Origin: Pollenia angustigena
Taxonomy: Eukaryota; Arthropoda; Insecta; Diptera; Polleniidae
Length of the DNA: 64,000 nucleotides
Assembly: GCA_930367215.1 (NCBI GenBank)
Contig: OV884059.1
Coordinates: 239,443,803 to 239,507,802 of the forward strand
Direction: 5' to 3'
A model generated the notes under the pieces. That model searched no databases and was not told where the DNA came from. It saw nothing but the letters and a program-made list of their open reading frames with translations. The position numbers were made by a program, and so were the translations under genes. This document shows, piece by piece, positions 32,826-44,269 of this stretch (positions within the stretch are counted from its first letter, which is position 1; each line of letters starts with the position of its first letter).

Positions 32826-33182
32826 GGGTAACCTATCCGTAAAAACGCCTGGGTTCGAGCCCAGATTGAGTCAAGAATGAAAAATTATCAGTAAATTTTA
32901 ATTCATATAAATTTAGAAATGTAAGTTTTATATAAAAAATTGCATTGTATCTTCAACAGCTGCTCGGCAGTATGGACAGTAATACTTATTTGAGCCCTCC
33001 GCCAAACTTTGTGCACTCTTCAATAGTTAAATGAAGCACAGCCGCGAATAACGTTTTAAGTTACAAAATAATAATTTTCATTAAATTATTTTTAAGAAGA
33101 AATTTGATGAACTTAAGCCTAATTATAAAAAAATTTGGATTAAAAAACATAAATAGTTCAACAAAATAACGACAATACTGAT
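32826..33182 (+). repeat. tRNA-promoter SINE, plus-strand copy
   Basis: GGTAACCTATCCGTAAAAAC is followed by CCTGGGTTCGAGCCCAG, a perfect T-arm-like stem with a B box (about 32848-32864). The shared body follows, with about 150 bp of unrelated sequence near 32920-33065, and it ends CAATACTGATT. With the minus-strand copy it forms a palindrome centred near 32775. Confidence 0.65.
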
Positions 33183-33379
33183 TGTTGTTAAAGCTAAGGC
33201 ACGAGCTTTAACCCTTCAAGTTGTGCTGAAAAAGGTCAACAGAAAAAAACGACAAAAAAAAAAACAAAACAAAATGTACTTTCGACTTCAAGAAGAATTC
33301 TTGACAAAAGTACGAGAAAACAGAAGTAAGGAAAAAACACGTAAAATCAATTAAAAATGGATAATCATTCAGAAAAGGA

Positions 33380-35990
33380 AACAAAACGGTTGCAAACTAC
33401 AAGAAAGAATATGAAAGGAAAATGGAAAAATTACTTGAGGACAAAAATACTTACCAGGTTATGAATACGGACCCTACCAGCATTTGTTCGGCTGCAACGG
33501 CAACTAGAATTTACGGGTTACCTAAAATACATAAATAAGGGATACCTTTACGACCCATAGTATCATCTATTCAAGTCCCGTGCTATCAGTTAAGCAAACA
33601 CTTAGGACTCATACTCAAAAATATCATCTCGGAAAAATATAATGTTAAACACTCTTTGGAACTAAAAAAACAGATAAAGGACATCACCCTTGATGAGAAT
33701 GACACATTGGTTTCTTTTGACGTCGTTTCCCTTTTCACCAATGTTCCTGTTTTCACAGCTATAAAAAATATTATGGACCAATGGGACACTATTAAAACAA
33801 AAACTAGCATACCAAAATCAAAATTCTTGGAAATACTGAAATTCTGTTTGAATGACAACAACTACTTTGCATACAACAACAAGGTATACAAACAGATTTT
33901 CGGTATGCCAATGGGAAATCCCCTTTCCCCAACTATTGCCGATATGTATTGGATAATTTACTTGACGAAGCCTTGGCAGAATTACACAATAAGAACGTTA
34001 ACATTAAATATGTGGCAAAGTACGTAGATGACATACTGGCTGTAATAGATATTAATGACAAAGACGATATACTTAAAGCACTCAACGGGTATCACCCGAA
34101 AATTAAATTCACCGTTGAAGTTGAAACGAACAGAAAAATAGCATACCTTGACACAAAATTACATAGAGGGGACAATAAAATAACGTTTGATTGGTATGCA
34201 AAAAATACATCGTCTGCCAGATTTATCAATTTCAACGCTACTCAACCAAAATCTCAAATAGTAAATACTGCAAAAAATGTTATACGTAGAGTTCTTGATA
34301 TTAGTGATGAACAATACCATAACAAAAATAAACATGTAATCACGAAAGTACTTATAGATAATGCTTTTCCCACAAATTTAATTAAAAATCTAATATCTGT
34401 CTACAAAACCTATAATAACAAACATAAATGGAAACATTGATAAGAGGAAAAATATTTTTACAGTGTAAAATACATACCGGGCCTCACGGACAATAAAAAC
34501 ATAAAAAGCGCAAAAGATAATAATGACATGAGCTTTGCTTACAAACCAAACAAAACATTAGGTGCAATATTTACAAATACAAGAACGCCAATAAACAAAC
34601 TACAACAAAATAATGTAGTGTATGAAGTACCATGCAAGGGAGACAACAACAACAGCTTTGATTTAGTTTACATTGGGACGACAAAGAGAAATCTGGAGAC
34701 AAGAATGGGAGCACATTAATCAGACATAAACAAAAACAAAGAAAGCACTGCATTATCACAACACATATTACAAACAAAACATAAACCTGATTTTGACAAC
34801 ATAAGAATTCTTGACAAGGTAAATAACGTGAGGAAAATATATACTATAGAAAGCTTAAGAATTCAACAGAAAATAAACAGAACAATGAATAAAAAAGAAG
34901 ATACTGACAATTTAAGCGCCAGTTACAGAGTTGTTTTGAAAAACAGTAGATGACGTCACTAGCTGTGGGTTTTATTATTTAATAAATATATTAATGTAAT
35001 ACAAAATTGTTATTTTTCAAAGTAAGTTAGTTACATTCAATTTATTCTATTACTAAATGTTGATGGTTTTATTTTATATTAATAGACGAATCCCCTGCAC
35101 AGAGGGAAAAATCCGGTATAAAAATACCAAAATTGACACCATCCGTTGTCAAAAGTGAGCCAACTACGTTTGTGTTCAATTTGATAACGGATGGTATCAA
35201 TGTTTTTTAACCACCTCGTTGTCAGTTTGTCACCATTTGTTCTCAATATGACATCAAATTGGTTATATATTATCACCATAATGGTACCATACCGACAACA
35301 TGCTGTTGTCATTTTTGACAACACACCGTTAATATATTGACAACATTCGGTTGTCCTTTCGATAACACATTGTTCTGATTGTAGTATGTACTTAATAACC
35401 CATTCTGAACCCAAGTAAAAAAATGGAATAATGTAAATTTATTAATTTATTTCACATTAAATAATATACTTATAAAAAAATACATAAAAAATTCACACTT
35501 TTACAGCCAGGCCCACGATGTCACACGTTAACGTTCGCATAGAAAATTAAATTGAAAACAAAAACAAATTTTAGAAATTTTTTTTATTTTATTTATTAAA
35601 TTTTTATTTATTAATTTAATCACAGCACTGAAACTTTTCACTTTTTACTTTCGAATACCAAAGTTGATTGTGGGATAACTTGTATACGCTGTTAATAATG
35701 ACAACAGGGCGATACCTATTTGACAACAGGGTGTTATCAATTTGACAACAATGGTACGTTTTTTATCTAACGGCCCAATTTGACAACATTTTGTTTAAAA
35801 TTTAACAACAAATGTTGTCGAAATATTGACAACAGTTTGTTATCAATTTATTACCACTGGTTGACAGTTTTTGAACGTTTTTTTTCGCTCTGTGTGAAGA
35901 AGTGAACATAAAATTCACGAAACGTCGGGAAAAATTAAATAAAAAATTTTGAATTTTTATTTTCACAAATGGTGTTAGGCCTCACCAGCT
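33380..35990 (+). pseudogene. Penelope-like element: RT plus GIY-YIG endonuclease
   Basis: Coding starts YKKEYERKMEKLLED near 33400. It continues ATRIYGLPKIHK, a stop (33534), then GIPLRPIVSSIQVPCYQLSK, VSFDVVSLFTNVPV and KQIFGMPMGNPLSPTIAD. A one-base frameshift near 33945 precedes MDNLLDEALAELH. The RT motif C box YVDDI is at 34021-34035. The C-terminal GIY-YIG domain reads VYEVPCKG...FDLVYIGTTKRNLETRMGAH, followed by a stop (34718) and then further readable domain. RT plus GIY-YIG is diagnostic of Penelope-like retroelements. The 3' part GAAGTG...CACGAAACGTCGGGAAAAA resumes at 35895 after a MITE insertion. Two stops and one frameshift make it inactive but young. Confidence 0.9.
35098..35894. 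mobile_element. 797-bp MITE rich in TTGACAAC words
   Basis: Ends CACAGAGGGAAAAA and TTTTTTCGCTCTGTG are inverted. TG stands on both sides (35096-35097, 35895-35896), and removing the element rejoins the Penelope 3' sequence as CCCTGAAGAAGTG. The interior is built from many TTGACAAC / GTTGTCAA words in both orientations, spaced at roughly 15-35 bp and concentrated toward both ends. There is no convincing ORF. Confidence 0.75.
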
Positions 35991-36015
35991 AAGTATATAT
36001 AAGCAAATCTATAAT

Positions 36016-36152
36016 GGCCTGTTCGTCGATAACGAATGAAGACTTCGTTCGCTTAAATTACATTTAAAGCAAAAACAAATTTTAAAATATTGTTTTTGTT
36101 TTACATGTAAGTTAAGCGAACGAAGTCTTCATTCGCTATCGACGAACAGGCC
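36016..36152. mobile_element. 137-bp hairpin MITE, copy 1
   Basis: The two halves are inverted repeats over about 40 bp, starting GGCCTGTTCGTCGATAACGA and continuing ATGAAGACTTCGTTCGC. A second copy of the same hairpin is at 39293-39420. The transcript or single strand would form one long stem. The target duplication is unclear (AT-rich flanks). Confidence 0.85.
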
Positions 36153-37080
36153 ATAAATATAAATAAAAGTAAGTGGCCAAAAAAAAAGGAAAACAAATTT
36201 CGATCTACCAAAAGTTAAAATACAATTTGGTTTAAGGATTGATGTTTGACTATTGACGTCGGAAAAAACCTGGTCTATTTAACATTACGATGTCCTAGGA
36301 GAGGACCATATAACCCACCTTTGGACCACTAAGGAGTAGTTTTAAAACTGCTCCATGGTGTACACAAGAGGATTAGTTTTGAAGTCGTTTAAAAACGAAA
36401 GTATGTCGTTAAAAACCGAAGACATGTCGTCTCACTACAAACACTTTTTAACAATGACATGGTCCATGCTTGCATTACATCGCACCAGTCCATGGAGTAG
36501 TCCATTTAATCAAAATGGCTCGGGTGGTCCAATTTTGTTTGCAGGGACTTTTCGTTGATAGTGCCACTCTGAGAGTAAAATTACAAAATGAGGGTTTTAA
36601 TCTCATAAAACTTATTAGTCTCATCTCTCAGCATTGCATTCTTTTATGAATGCGCACGTGTGTGTTTTTTAAAATTGATTGTACAATGACAACAACACAA
36701 CACAAGTTCGAACAAAACGATTTGCTTTTTGTTTGTAGTAACAACAGAAACAATAAGAAAAACATATACATATAAATGTATGTATTATTTTCATGTTAAA
36801 CCCTCCGGCTTACGCATGTTTTGATTATCTATACACATTTAACAAAGGTCTGGCCAGACTCATGTGTACCACGAAGGGTTAAAAAGTATATTTGAAATCT
36901 TGCTTCCCATTTGGTTTATATTTTTAGTTAAATATGTACATAGGATTTTTAAAGTAAAAACCATTATAGGGCATGATGTTGGTGTTTTATCATTCTTTAA
37001 GGTGTAAAACGGGTAAGTAAATTAATCATAATAATTTTTTCTTTCTAATTTCTTGTTTGGTTTTTTTCAAGAACAAATTG
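36153..37080. other. Noncoding stretch
   Basis: No recognised gene or repeat. An open frame at 36355-36558 is short and without family resemblance. Confidence 0.45.
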
Positions 37081-37093
37081 GACATAAAATCAA

Positions 37094-37440
37094 CTTGAAT
37101 CAAGCGCGTTTTGAGATTGATTCAATCTTAGTTTTACTCAAATCAATCTCATTTTCGGATCATTTTAAGTACGAGTTCGGATTGAAACAATTTTATAAAT
37201 CTTGAACCAAGCGCATTTTGAGATTGATTGAATCTTAGTTTTACTTAAATCAATCTCATTTTTGGATTACTTCATGTACGAAATCGGGATTGAATATGGA
37301 TAATTTAAGTATTTTGATTAAAAATCCGTACTTGAATCAATCTTTCTGTATTTGATTCAAGAAAATCCGTACTCACCGTACAATCAATCCCGCTTCGGAT
37401 GGATTTGAGTACGTTTGGATTGATTTTCCTTTTGAGTATA
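37094..37440. repeat. Diverged repeat with 107-bp tandem period
   Basis: CTTGAATCAAGCGCGTTTTG at 37094 recurs at 37201 with three changes, and both units continue AGATTGATT-AATCTTAGTTTT and CAATCTCATTTT-GGAT. The rest (to 37440) uses the same words in other orders, many of them in inverted orientation (CCGTACTTGAATCAATC). A related copy lies at 58410-58640. Confidence 0.65.
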
Positions 37441-37514
37441 GGATATGACAAGAAACGGTTTCGTTAAGTAATGCTTATAAAGTCTGCCTTGTTTCCGAAC
37501 GAAGGCCGACTTCG

Positions 37515-37752
37515 GAGAGAAGCTTTAGTTAGCGAAGCCAGTATTTGTTATACCATAGAGGAGAAAATCCTTGCGCCCGGCTATGCATAGAAGCTTTAGT
37601 TAGCTAAGCCGGTTTTTGTTATACCATAGAGGAGAAAATCCTTGCTCCCCGCCGAAGGCCGGCTGTGCAGAGACGCTTTTGTAAGCGAAGCCGGTACTTG
37701 TTTTATCAAAGAGGAGGAAATCCTTGCGCCCGGCCGAAGACCGGCTGTGCCT
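37515..37752 (+). repeat. GC-rich minisatellite, three units of 75-86 bp
   Basis: Each unit contains GA-GCTTT-GT-AGC-AAGCC, TTGTT-TA-CA-AGAGGAG and AAATCCTTGC-CCC, ending in a CCGAAGGCCGGCTGTGC stem-like block. The units start near 37515, 37590 and 37670. It is conspicuously GC-rich relative to its surroundings. Confidence 0.75.
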
Positions 37753-37762
37753 TCGAGTTTGT

Positions 37763-37912
37763 AAGCATGTTGTGGACTTTATAACACTCTACAAAGTGAC
37801 ATAACGTCCACGGACTTTATGACACTGTTCTGATGGACATTATGACACTTTTCAAAGTGACTTTATGACATAAGGTCCACGGACACTATGACACTGGACG
37901 TTATGACATGCC
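37763..37912 (+). repeat. Minisatellite of GGAC-TTATGACACT words
   Basis: The phrases TGGACTTTATAACACT, CGGACTTTATGACACT, TGGACATTATGACACT, CGGACACTATGACACT and TGGACGTTATGACAT follow one another, mixed with CAAAGTGAC and AGGTCCA/CGTCCA. It lies directly next to the GC-rich minisatellite but uses a different unit. Confidence 0.7.
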
Positions 37913-38019
37913 ACCTTTTTGTAATATATCCCGTTATTTTTACAAATAACATTTAGGAATTCGACGTATAATGATAATGAATGATTTTGACAAATAGTAT
38001 CTAAGATTTGAACGAAATT

Positions 38020-38222
38020 TTAAAAATGAAAGATGGCCCGAAAAATGGGCTATTTTTCATACAGTATTTATAAATTTATAAAAACGAAAAATCACCCAAT
38101 GATAACGATAAAATTTTGGGTCAATTTTCATATGAATTCAGGCCCAATTTTACATGGATTTTTTTGGCGATTTAAAATTTTTTTTTTTTTGCCATTTTTT
38201 TTGTCGATTTTTCCTACAGCCG
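38020..38222 (-). repeat. Low-complexity GCCC/TTTTT repeat, inverse of 32248-32470
   Basis: Contains GGCCCGAAAAATGGGC, TCACCCAATG, GGGTCAATTTTCAT and GGCCCAATTTTACATGG, and ends GATTTTTCCTACAGC, the near complement of the start at 32248. Confidence 0.5.
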
Positions 38223-38599
38223 CATTTCTGGTGTTGAAATAATTTAGAAATAAATAATTTAATACCCACAGTAGCACGATTCGGTATTTCTGTACTTAAA
38301 TGCGAAAACAGACAACACGGATTTTGTTTTAACTGGAATATTTCCAGTAATTAAGTGCCAAATGAAAACGAAACGTCAACGAAAGGAATAAATATTATAA
38401 AACCAGAGCTGCCAGATTTAACGATTTATTTTCATTTTGACTTTGTTTTTGTTCTAAAACAGCCGGTTTGCTGATTATTTAGTCTTTGAAATAAGACAAT
38501 TTTGAATGTTTTTATATGTTTGTTTATTAGGCACCACAAAAAAAGATATCTTTAGAAACAATGCAGCCTTAATTTTCATATTTATCCCTATTGTGAATT

Positions 38600-39970
38600 G
38601 GCTGAATTGGCAAATTGGTTTTTTTTTCGTTGTTTTCTTACAAAGACATAGAATGAAGCGGTTTGTTTTTTCTTTTAACCCACTTACAACTACAATTCGA
38701 TTCGGAAAGAATCCAACGAGTTGTAGGGGGATGTAAGAAAAGATAAACTCACTGTTTATTGTTGGTGTTTTGTTTAAGCTTTGCTATTGTTACAAGTAAG
38801 ACTTATAGTGTTTATAACTCTTATTCGCTTTAGGGTTTTATTTGTTTGATATTTTTGGCTTTTCTTAAATCTTTGGAAAAAGTTTCCTGATGAGCTGGTC
38901 TAAGCAACCGGCGAAATGCGCATAGAAGCTAGCTTTCCCTCAACAGTAAATTTCAGTGTATTTATCAAATATGAAAAACTGGGAATTTAGCACGTCATAC
39001 GGAAATCGTATTGATAATAAACTTTGTATTCCCTAAAATAACTTTGATTGTACTCGAAATTGTTTGTCTCCTCCCTAAAAAATATATTGGCAAAAGCAAA
39101 ATTTCGAAGAAAAGTGTTTACTTTTTTATTCCCGTGATTATTTAAAACAATTGTTTGTGTTCAAAACATTAAACCATTACACCATTTTTCAGTCAATGTA
39201 GAGAAAAGTTTGAGTCAAGATGATTAAGATAAAACAATAAAAATGCTATATGGTTATGGTGAATCTTATATACCCTTCACCATAACATTAATGGCCTGTT
39301 CGTCGATAACGAATGAAGACTTCGTTCGCATAGTTTACATGCAAAACAAAAACAATATTTTATAATTTATTTTTGTTTTTTAAGCGAACGAAGTCTTCAT
39401 TCGTTATCGACGAACAGGCCCTAAATATCGCACCAAAACGTTAATTTGGATAGAACACTTCCTTGTATGTTGACCAGGAGAAGTAATGGGCCGACTTGAC
39501 TCATTTTGAACATTTAATACTCCCCTCCGGGAAATTTGTGTCAATTGGTTTATGAAGAACGACAGGGTAGAAAAAGTGATGAATACACTGCAGTCTTCAC
39601 CGGTAGACTGACACATTTCTTGGGACTTTCTAAAATTTGGTTCTTGAATCAAATTCTAGGACTTGTTTTATTGAAATAATAATACATTATATTGAAATCA
39701 TACTACATTGTTGTAACTGACACTAAACACGTTCATTGAGAATAGATCTGTGACTGGTCAAATGTTGTCAATTGACCCCCTCCAACGACAACCCCATGTG
39801 AAAGTGGTAGGTCTTATTCAAAGAAAGTGCTAAAACTAGAACCGGTCTCTACCACCAAAGACCTATTGCGGGACTACTTTGGTGTCAGTTCGCTTCCCTC
39901 TAGGGTAGAAACGGTCTCCACCACCAAAGACCTATCACGGGACTACTTTGGCTTCAGTTCGCTTTCATTA
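38600..39970 (-). repeat. Interspersed repeat Q, interrupted copy
   Basis: On the minus strand this has the same order as 60620-61600. First the GTAGTCCCG...GGTCTTTGGTGG block (39970-39490, its outer end duplicated at about 39835-39965). Then, after unrelated DNA that includes the hairpin MITE at 39293-39420, the block with ATGACGTGCTAAATTCCCA, TTGAGGGAAAGCTAGC-TCTA and TTACATCCCCCTACAACTCG (39000-38600). No protein was recognised. Some features suggest a decayed DNA transposon or LTR. Confidence 0.65.
39293..39420. mobile_element. 128-bp hairpin MITE, copy 2
   Basis: Same inverted halves as 36016-36152 (GGCCTGTTCGTCGATAACGA at the left, complement at the right), with a diverged loop. Inserted inside the repeat Q copy. 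Confidence 0.85.
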
Positions 39971-40244
39971 AGCAACAAGCTTGACTTCTATTTGTTCTTA
40001 TAAAAATATTTATTTTCTTTTTGTTCAATATGAAATTTTTCCCGCCTGTGTGACTTCTTCAGGGGAAAATAACAATTTAAATTTCTTATCGGATTAAAGA
40101 AAATAAATAATTTTTTAAAAGTAGACCTCAAGCTTAATAAAATAAATATAAATTTAAAAAATTATGGTCAAACAATAGACAATTTATATGTTTGTATGTA
40201 TAAAATACCCATGAACATATACTATGCTTTTGTCCGATTTTTTA

Positions 40245-40755
40245 AAACAAAAATTACGATTTTTTTTTTCTCAGGAAATTGCGGATTTTACACAAATTTA
40301 TTTGGCAGCACTGAATAAAGCCGAAACAAGGAACGTCAAAAAAAAAAAATAAAAAATAGCCAAATATAAAAATTGTGTTTTGTTTATTTTCATCACATAA
40401 ATTATGCATTTAGCATTTAAATTTTTCTATTTTTTACTTATTTTAAAAAAAATTGTATATTAACATATTTAAAATTTTTAATAACTACATTTTTTTCTCG
40501 CTCCAATTTCAAATGTAACTAATTTTGACAGATCTTCTGAGAAACTTTTCGCAAAATGTTGCTACAGAAAAACTTTTTCTCACATCTTTCCAATAATTGC
40601 TGGAAAATTATTTAAATAACAGATAATTCTCGCAAAGGCAAGATACAGAAACACAAGTGTGAGAAAAACCAATTTTTGTTTCATTTTACACTATTTTTGT
40701 TGCAATTCACTCGTTTCATGCGAAAAGTCTAACGATGTCAGAAACGGGCTACTGG
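40245..40755 (+). repeat. About 510-bp interspersed repeat, copy 2
   Basis: Same family as 6395-6907, ending AGAAACGGGCTAC. It shares the CTGGCAGC/TTGGCAGCACTG word and the AGAAACTTTTCGCAAAATGTT and CAATAATTGCTGGAAAATTATT blocks. Confidence 0.75.
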
Positions 40756-42069
40756 AAAAGTAAAATTCTATCACTTTGGTATGTAGCTCTGTCGTTAAAT
40801 TTTGAATGGTTCGATCAAGGTTCGATCAAAAAAAATATTACATAATAATAAAAACAATAAAATTATTCAATTTGTACACGTCGGAATGCCATTTGTCCCA
40901 CCCTGTATACAAATTTTTGGGTGACTACTAAAAATCATACATCATCCTTGTATTTATGTATATAAATAACTACAGCAAAAAAATGTTTGGAATTCTCCCT
41001 GGGGTTAAATTTATAATTTTATTGACCTTTGGAAATGAACAATAGAAATTTGTACTTAACTGTAGAATGGATAACCAAACACTATCATGCAAACACATAA
41101 CAAGGATACCCCTGTACCCCATATGAATTTTCAGCTTGCAGAAAAAATATTTAATTTAAAACACGTTTGCGCAGGTATGATATTTGATAACTTATAGATG
41201 TGGAACCATTGAAATCAATTTATATGCAATACAATACAAAACGACTTGAATTTTTTAAATCCGAAGCTTCAATACTCTTTTATCATTGGCTTGGCAGCTA
41301 AAAATGTTTAAAGCCGCCAGGGGACACACAGGGTACCCGGTTACGAATTCTAGGGTTATGTACGAAAACAAAAATTTCAGGTTAAACATGTTTTTTATGC
41401 ATGGGGATTAAATATAAGAAAATTGGATAATATTTGATGCTGCTGTTATTTGTCGCTTGAACATTGAATTTGTGCAGCTCATGAGACACAATTTCCATTT
41501 ATTTTCTTACGCACCTTCAGAAGTTATTCCTAAATTGAGTGGAAAATACAGAAGTTCTTTTTTAGTGCATCTCGATTATTCTTAATGGAATTTTCACAAC
41601 ATGAGGCTGTGACATTTTTTGCATATCTGCTTCAAATATTTAAATGCAGTTGAAATTTTTCCAGGTGTATGCTTCTTCAAGCAGTGTTAAATACCTTGTT
41701 GATATTGATTTTTTTAACTTTTTTAAATATAAATTTTTCCTTAACACACCAGAGATAAATTTTGTGCAAATTTTCTTGTATTTGCATAAAATCTTGAGCA
41801 AAACTGCAAAACAAGGCTGTTTTCGAAAAGCCTCTGTGTATAATAATTAGAAAGACAAATATGAGCAAAATTTGCTGGTAACAAAAGTTGCATGTTGGGA
41901 GTGATTTGTGTATAATTGTATGCAATTCTCTTAACATGTTTGTATATGACAAGAGGGTTAAATGTTCAACAAAATTAAACCAACATTTTTTTTCAACAAC
42001 CAACGTTGTTGTCAGCAATCTGTTTTTTTTGCATCTGCTGAAATATTTTTTTTTTAAGTTTGTCTTCAA
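40756..42069. other. Noncoding stretch
   Basis: No recognised gene. A 130-aa minus-strand frame (41677-42069) is lysine-, leucine- and asparagine-rich with no family resemblance and is probably chance. Confidence 0.45.
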
Positions 42070-42600
42070 TTAGTTTTCATCTTTTAGGATATTTTTTTTA
42101 TTTTTCATACAATTTAGTTCAATTATGCTTCTAACGGGTATTACAATAAGGACTTGACACGTCAGCGGCGGGCGTTGGACCCAATTTTCAATGACGCGGT
42201 CACACATTTCGGCCGTAACGGCTGCTATTTCGCTTTCACTGTTGGGTCCGAGTTCTTCCAACGTCGTCGGCTTGTTGGCATAGACCAATGATTTGACGTG
42301 CGTTAAATCGCACGAACGAGGCGGCCAATTGACTGCTCCATTTCTTGAGATAACACGCTCACCAAACTTATTCTTCAATAAATCGACTGTAACGTGTGCT
42401 GCGTGGCTTGTGGCACCATCCTGTTGAAACCACATGTCGTCTTAGTCCACGTTTTAGAATTCGGGTCAAAAATAATCGGTAGTCATGGCGCGATAAATAT
42501 CGCCATTTACAGTAATGTGACGATATTTTCATCACTTCGACCAACTCGTTGCCTCACTGGCACGGCAGCATCTCACAATGAATATGTACACTCATAATAT
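42070..42600 (-). pseudogene. Mariner-like (DDE_3) transposase remnant
   Basis: On the minus strand: MWFQQDGATSHAAHVTVDLL (second catalytic Asp in QQDGA), NKFGERVISRNGAVNWPPRS, CDLTHVKSLVYANKP, TLEELGPN and VIENWVQR. It is related to the intact transposase at 52142-53251 but from a different subfamily. The third-Asp region is deleted (CDLT joins HVKS where CDLTPLDFFLWGY-K is expected). N-terminal sequence to 42600 is decayed, with stops. No TIRs were found. Confidence 0.8.
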
Positions 42601-43495
42601 TATTACAGTAACTGAATGTGGGTTATTAAATTCGTTTTCCGTACTGGTTAAATTGAATAAAAATATAGTTATTTAAAGAATAATTTTATTTTTTAGCATT
42701 TATGTTTGTTATTCAAAAAACAAACTACCAAATTATAATGTTTTTTCGTATTTATTTTGTTATGTAGTTTGATTTTTATCGGTTAAAATATATTTTTTAA
42801 AAGTAAATGCTGTTCAATTTTAAGGAATATGCTGTTTAATAAACAAACAATTTAAAAGTTAATGTAAAAATCATTTGTTTTAAATGAAATGTAAATGATC
42901 CGTTTTTTAAATGAATTTAAATTTGTTAAAAATGATTATCGTTTGAATTTAACTACATAATATTTTGATTGTAGAAAGAATAACGACCGAAAATTGGAGT
43001 TAACGGTTGCCGACTCTGCATTTCGGAAGTACATTTTTATAATTTGCATACGTTGTTAGTTCGTGTACTTTACCTTGATGAAAATGTTGAGTTCACTGAA
43101 AAAACGAAAGTAACAGTGAGATGATCAGTGAAATAGTGCGTTCACAAATTAAATTCAAAGTTGTTAAGTACCTTTTGAAAAATCCGATAATATTATTTAT
43201 TTATTTCATTAGCAATTTTTTTTTGCTCTTTTTTAACTCAAAAATAGTTATTGCAACAATTTATAAACGAAAAGTGTGTAACAAATTTGAGGACATTTCA
43301 ATGCACTAGTTTTGTGGCAATAAGAAAAAAGTGCTTAACTTATTTATATTAGTTTTATAAGAGAGCAATTTTAAAGGTAATTTTTGAAAATGCAATACAT
43401 TTAGACGTTAATCATCCCTTCTCTGCATTAATAGTTTTTTAAGTTTTTATTCACAGGTCGAAAGTAAACTTAAGTTTTTACCCCAAGTGTTAATG
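42601..43495. other. AT-rich noncoding stretch
   Basis: No recognised gene. Parts of 42640-42960 use words like those of the foldback repeat (ATTTGTTTTAAATG, TTTTTAAATGAA), but the match is too weak to call. Confidence 0.4.
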
Positions 43496-43650
43496 CACGC
43501 AGAAAAACAAAAACATGGTTAAATATGGTCACCAAAAAATTTTTGTCAGTAAAAATAATATGTTTAAATTTAACATAACACATTTAATTTTTTCTTTAAA
43601 AATAATTTTGTTGGAGGTGACCTTATTTAAACATGTTTTTCTCTGGGTGT
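43496..43650. mobile_element. About 155-bp MITE
   Basis: Inverted ends: CAGAAAAACAAAAACATGG with TTAAATATGGTCACC on the left, and GGTGACCTTATTTAAACATG with TTTTTCTCTGGGTG on the right. The terminal CAGAGAAAAA motif resembles the end of the 797-bp MITE at 35098. TGCAC stands near both edges and could be a 5-bp duplication, but this is uncertain. Confidence 0.65.
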
Positions 43651-43822
43651 GCACATTAAAAAAGATATGTAAAAAGTAATTTTGCTATAACTTCCTAAGA
43701 AATTGTACAAAATTATTCAAACTTTAGCCATGTTTATTTTTGATCATGAAGATCTTAAAGGTGCCCTAAGCCCAAATTTAGCTTAAGCACATTTTGATTT
43801 TTGTCAAAGATTTAGTTTAGGA

Positions 43823-43849
43823 CTTATATATATATATATATATATATAT
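43823..43849. repeat. (TA)n microsatellite
   Basis: About 13 AT dinucleotides. It directly follows (in minus-strand sense) the LINE remnant at 43855-44269, so it may be that element's 3' tail. Confidence 0.85.
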
Positions 43850-43854
43850 GTTCC

Positions 43855-44269
43855 AATTGATCCGGAATGAAATGGTTGAACATAATACTGTCTTTTGATA
43901 AACGTTCTAACTTCGCCCCAGATATTACTTCGTCATCGATTTGCCTTCTCCACGTATGATTAGGGCATCCACTTCTTCGACTTCCTTGCGGGTTCCAGTC
44001 TATAAAGAAATAGATTTACAATCACCATGTCCAGCAACCGCAGAGGAGAGTGCACTTGATATTTGTTTTTAAGATTGTTAATTTTGTGCGCTGAAAGCGT
44101 GAACACCAAATCCAAATGGGTCTAAAACGACCGAAAGCTTGTCGCACTTTCTGTACACGTTCTCAATGTCTTCACTTGAACCGCCATTTTTGGAAATAAT
44201 GCTCCCAAGATAACAAAACTGGCTGATATCTTTGACTGGATTATTTCTTATTGTAAACATTTACTGAGA
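43855..44269 (-). pseudogene. RTE-like LINE C-terminal remnant
   Basis: Minus strand: DISQFCYLGSIISKNGGSSEDIENVYRK, typical of the region after the RT thumb in RTE and related LINEs. After frameshifts comes DWNPQGSRRSGCPNHTWRRQ, matching the common WNPQGKRKRGRPK-TWRR tail. It ends before the (TA)n tract. Its upstream part is separated from it by the Transib insertion at 44275. Confidence 0.75.

Noticed and set aside
32744..32872. A functional tRNA gene around the GGTTCGAGCCC B box
   Set aside because: ACTCAAT and ATTGAGT could pair as an acceptor stem, but they are about 125 nt apart and no anticodon arm or proper D-arm is present. A SINE head fits better.
41677..42069. 130-aa minus-strand open frame
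   Set aside because: Composition is that of AT-rich random sequence with many K, N, F and L and no family motif. It lies next to, but not in frame with, the mariner remnant.
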